Below, one piece after another: positions 59,688 to 64,000 of a DNA stretch of 64,000 nucleotides. The notes under the pieces are model-generated. The model was not told the origin of the DNA. It was given only the letters and a program-made list of their open reading frames with translations, and did not search any database. How positions within the stretch are numbered: position 1 is the stretch's first letter; every line of letters starts with the position of its first letter. The DNA is taken from contig JAYKAV010000311.1 in the NCBI GenBank assembly GCA_035582835.1, forward strand, positions 1,202,067 to 1,266,066. Reading direction: 5' to 3'. The DNA is from Phoebastria nigripes. Taxonomy: Eukaryota; Chordata; Aves; Procellariiformes; Diomedeidae. Position numbers and translations under genes: made by a program.

Positions 59688-62600
59688 GTTACATTTTATG
59701 TAGCTGCATATCCAGTTGTAGATATCTGAATTTTGCATGCAGTTTCCCAAGAGGCTTTCATGCATCAGTGACACATAGCTCTCCACACCTTCAAGATCAA
59801 ATTTCCGATCTGTATATACTACATAGAAATTTGGACACAACTGTCTCATTGTCATTTGATCCAGCCATTCTTATGACCTGGAACAGTACAAACAAAAGAA
59901 GACATGTGAAATTAGTGGTAGACTGAGCACAGGCTAGTTTCAATAACTCTACTTAATTGTTCTGGAACCACGGTAACAATATTATATAGCTTACCTTACA
60001 ATAGTCTGGTGATCTGTTGTGGTGGTGTTATAAAATTCATGGTATTTTCATTTCACACTGTTTCTAGTTGGTTGCTTGACCATATAATCCCAGGTATTCT
60101 TTTTGCAATTGACTAGGAGATACATCTCCCCATTTGCCCCTGGTTAATTCTGAGAACTTGAACCTCTCTTCAGTGCCACTCCATCTCTGGGAACATTTTT
60201 TCCAGAGTCTCTAATGAGTACTTGGGGTGGCAGTGACTGCTAACAAGCATACTCATCTATCTTTTGATTAGAGGGGTTTGCAAAGGATTACGTCCATTCT
60301 ATGAAAAATGTGAACATTTCAAATCTTATTTTTAGCCCCAGTTGGGCAAAATGATATTTCAGAATGGCCCACAAAATATCAAAAGGGCCTTATAAAATTG
60401 CTGTGTCAGAATGTTTCATTTTGACTCCTTGTTTCTCCATAAGTCCATTAGATGCTTCACATGTATGTTTATGAATTTTTAGAGAAAGGGTCCAACAGTT
60501 ATTCACATTCCTGTGAAATGTTTTGATATCATTAAATCACCGCTTTCTATCAGACTAGTTTTCTACCAGTAAATTTTCAACAAATTTTAGTCTTGGTTCC
60601 CAAACACTCTTTATCAATGTTTATTGAACATTTTTCTCCTATACTTCTTTGGAAATCCCATTATTTTTCTTAATCTAGTGCTTGGTTATGATTTAGGATG
60701 TTTTTCTAGTTGACATGACTTACCAACTCAAATATTGTGAAAAGTATGTTGTTCAAACCAGTCTGTACCTTTGGATTTCTAATCCTGTTAGTTAATGAGT
60801 GCACTGCACTTTCTTTCTCTAAACCTCTCTCACCCTTTGTTTGGAAGGAAGGCAATAACGCTACTTTTTTGAAGGATTAGAAATTAATCTCGTAAGTCCG
60901 TATACTCGTTGTCAGTTAATTACCTGTTGATGCCAACAAGAGCCAGTTCTAGCAGTATTTGGTCAGAAAATTATGTAGTACAGTGAACAGGACAAAAGAA
61001 AACATACTCCTGCTGTTCTGTGGTCTTTGATTTGTCCAACCTTTGCTTTCAAGTATTTTCCAAAAGCAAGTCATGGTTGTTATGTAAAGACCAGACTTGG
61101 CTCCTCGCTAAATAGGTTGGGGTTTGTTTTTTCGTTTCCTGGTCCTGCACTGTAATTTATAATTGAATTGAAGGAAGGTTTGCCAAACAATGGTCACACG
61201 GAGAAGATTTGAATGCTTCAGCTGATCTTTGGGTCTGGGAGGTTCTCAGAGATGTTGTGGAACTGTCCGTACAAGCGTGACTAAGAGAGCTAAAACTTAT
61301 GTTGCTGTAATTCCTCCTCCTGAAAGATGGGACATACAGTGTGTCTCTTGCTTCCCCTGTGAAGACTTTTCTCCTTACAAGTTGAAAGTTTCAGAGTTTC
61401 AGCCCTGAAGTGGCCATTGTCCCCCGATGCAGCATCACGTACTGGGGCAGCACCGGCTATGCTGGGAAGTAGTGGGGGTGCTGGAGGGGAGCAGCATCAC
61501 CTCCCCCAGAACATCNCCAGCACTTACAGTGCCAAGCCTTCCTGGCGTCCTGCTGCACTGGCTGCATGGGGCAAAGGAACCACTGAGAAGCTGCCGATGC
61601 TCTGCTGGCAACGCTGAGCTTCCTCAGCTGCAGCAGCAGACCGGGAGAGAGAAATTGAAGTCTCTACAGTTGCTGTCAGGAATGAAGCACGTGGGAATTT
61701 CGCAATGCTGGTCACTTCTGGGCAGAATAGCACTGTGGCAAAAGCAGGGAGGAAAGGCCTGTCTCAATTCTCACATAAATCATTCATTGCCCCATCCATC
61801 AGGGCACGTAAGAATCACTCTTCCTAAGTTTTCCAATCTGTATGAATTTAAAATAAAACTCGTTCAAGATCCCCTACCTCCTCCACAACTTTATGCACCT
61901 TTGCTCCTTCTTTGTGGGTAGCTACCATTTATGTTATAGCCTCATATACTTTGCTTTTGAGAGTGAAGCACTGAAAAGAATGGAGCCAACAGAGCTGCAA
62001 GGAATTGCTTTGCCAGAAAGTGCACTCAGGGAGAATGGAAACTATTTGTGAAGTTGGATCTAAATCAGTAAATGGTTTCAAGCAAACAAGCAGTTTGCAT
62101 TTGAATCAATCAGCTGAAGTTGAAGGGTTGTGTTACAAAAAAAAAAAATCGAAACATGTTCAGGGTTACATTTTCCAAGAATTTAAACTTCTGGTTTTGA
62201 AACAGATCTGATTTTACCAGATAAAGTATCTCCCAAAAGAAAAAATGAAATATTTCATTTTCAATTGATCACAGTGTTTCAACTTAGGAGAAAATGAGGT
62301 TAGTCAGCTATTTCATTAAAAAAATAAAAACAAAAAAACCGCAACATGAGAAAAAAATCTGTTGTGAGCAGCCTGGACCACTTGGGATTTTTCAGTCTTA
62401 GCTTGGCTTCCCAGAGAAACACAAGCTTACGTGAGTGCTCTGCATAACTGTGTGCACCTTGCCTAATCCCTATCAACATTTTTTGTGATCACTGTCTGAT
62501 TTGAAGCTGTCTTGGCTGAGGTGCAGATAGGCTGCAAAGATATTTAACTTTCTGCAAATTTTGTAAATAATGGGAGATGAGAAAGAAACTTAGGCTCATT

Positions 62601-62725
62601 ACAGCAGAAGATAGGTCAAAAAAGAAGAAGAAGCACCGTGATGTTCTCGATTGAAACCCAACCTAGGACAGCAGCACAGATTTAATAAGGCAGTGAAGAT
62701 GAGAACTGTTAAGACCATCCACCTA

Positions 62726-63289
62726 TCATGAGCTGCCATGGCTCCTGCTGCAATACAGCATCCCATACAGTGTCAATACTATCCACGCCCTTTGCAGCCT
62801 CCTCACCTGCTTTCGGTACAAGGTACCAAATAACATGCTTTCCTCCCTCCAGCACAACATGTGAATATCACTCTGTGNATTATTGTGATTTATAGGTGAT
62901 GGAAAGCATGCCTGGAACAACGGGAGCTGAGATGGATCCGTTTCCCCTGTACTGACACTCCCACACCCATTTACTGTGCTTCCTTGGCTAGGTTTGGTTA
63001 ATTCAAGACAATCTGGTTCAGCTACTAGGAGGAAAGGATGATTTGCTTGTATAGGTTGGTGAGAAGACAGAAGTGAATAGAATTCTGTTAAAAGGTCAGT
63101 CACCTGCAAGGCAAAATCCAGCGGAAAACAGACAGCTTTTGATGACTCTCCCAAAACCCCAGCCTTCAAACAGCTCTTGAGTCCACATCGTACATAAAAA
63201 ACCTCCACAGCAAGCAAGAGTTGAAGGTATTGTTTTGCCTGCATAAAAAGAAAAAGGAAAAGTAAGCACATGGCATTCCGTACCTGCAT
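62726..63289 (-). other. Long open frame of 187 codons, no recognised product
   Basis: An uninterrupted minus-strand frame starting MQVRNAMCLLFLFLF, with a hydrophobic start and no motif I recognise; it contains one N. Probably chance. Confidence 0.1.
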
Positions 63290-64000
63290 GGAAGTGTGGC
63301 CACATATTTGCTTTTGTGACAGAAAACTGCTTTTCTAATCAGCACAACCATTTTCATCATGAAACCATTGTGTTGTTTTCCACTCAAAGGAATCAAGTCA
63401 CACTGACTCTATACTAACAGCTTAAAGATCGGCAGAAACAATGAAGAGAATCGACCTTACGTAATCCTCAGCTGATGCCTGGGTTTGAAGTCTAGCCCAG
63501 TGCTCCCATGCCAACCTCAGCAAAACAAGCTCTTTCAGGAGACTGTACTTCTATTCTGTTTCCAGATGTAGCACTGGGGGCAGGTGAAAGGGACTTAAGA
63601 AGGGGGACGAGGAGGAGCCACTAGAATTTTTACTGAACATGCCTTTTGCAGATCTTATGCACAGTTTTATGATTATTCTATTTTTATTCATGGTTTAAAT
63701 AAAGGGACAAAANAGCCCTCCTTTAATTCAGTTAACATTAGACAGGAAGAATAATTCTTTACATCTTGTTTGGTGGAAATGCGTTCAAAATTTACTGCGC
63801 TCTTTAGCTTCGGGCTTTTACTATGCTTCAAAGTGTTTGCTGGCATGGATTAACAGGCATAACTACATCCATAAGCCCTTCCCTGCCCTAGTGGTAGGTA
63901 GATTTAGTTTTGCCAATATAAAGGAATCTTTGCTAAAGCTTTGCAGCTCACCTGTGTTTGTTAAACATGATTGTTATGTCCATATTCCTAACCAGTATTG

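Larger units (their letters stand above)
53996..64000. other. No gene recognised
   Basis: Non-coding DNA with purine-rich patches (55320-55400), a TA/CA tract and homopolymers. A GC-richer patch at 61400-61650 is open in several frames without a known product. The sequence runs on past the window edge with no feature cut. Confidence 0.5.

Noticed and set aside
62520..62620. Possible further MIR fragment on the minus strand
   Set aside because: Only about 20 bases resemble the CAGTTTCCTCATCTGTAA core.
1..64000. CRISPR arrays, operons, prophage, tRNA/rRNA genes, endogenous retroviral LTRs
   Set aside because: No regularly spaced repeats, no dense gene packing, no cloverleaf with intact A and B boxes, and no LTR pair or retroviral protein similarity was seen.

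Overview
The window looks like about 64 kb of nuclear DNA from a bird. It is AT-rich and CpG-poor overall, with no long open reading frames, no operon-like packing and very little interspersed repeat. The best organismal marker is a piece of a CR1 (chicken repeat 1) LINE at about 23.35-23.59 kb on the minus strand, whose translation reads like avian CR1 ORF2. At least eight decayed MIR-type SINE fragments also fit an amniote genome. One recent-looking transposon piece in 64 kb suits a bird better than a mammal; a turtle or crocodile is not excluded. Thirty-five isolated single N bases are scattered through the window.

I recognise no protein-coding gene. The longest open frames (181 to 223 codons) have no motif I know and are best treated as chance. 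The DNA is therefore either intron of a large gene or an intergenic stretch.

Layout. 0-3.7 kb: AT-rich non-coding DNA with a G-run tract. 3.77-4.16 kb: the only clear CpG island, with Sp1-type boxes, a good candidate promoter or first exon. 4.2-23 kb: non-coding DNA with MIR relics, a paired AP-1 site, a CRE, a nested inverted repeat (12.16-12.25 kb) and a 23-base palindrome (19.24 kb). 23.3-23.6 kb: the CR1 fragment. 24-27.8 kb: AT-rich blocks that look like conserved non-coding enhancers, split by a CpG-rich block with a CACCGG hexamer repeat. 28-53 kb: mostly featureless, with MIR relics, weak CpG-enriched spots (38.9 and 45.8 kb) and candidate CTCF sites. 53-54 kb: NK2-type homeodomain sites, a CTCF-like site and a 63-bp tandem duplication. 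54-64 kb: non-coding DNA with simple repeats.

Four segments have good splice signals and an uninterrupted frame (5.8, 9.2, 43.4 and 44.6 kb). They could be exons of an unrecognised transcript, but chance explains them almost as well. I found no convincing new biological system. The most useful leads are the CpG island, the nested inverted repeat, the nuclear-receptor-type repeats and the splice-bounded open segments.
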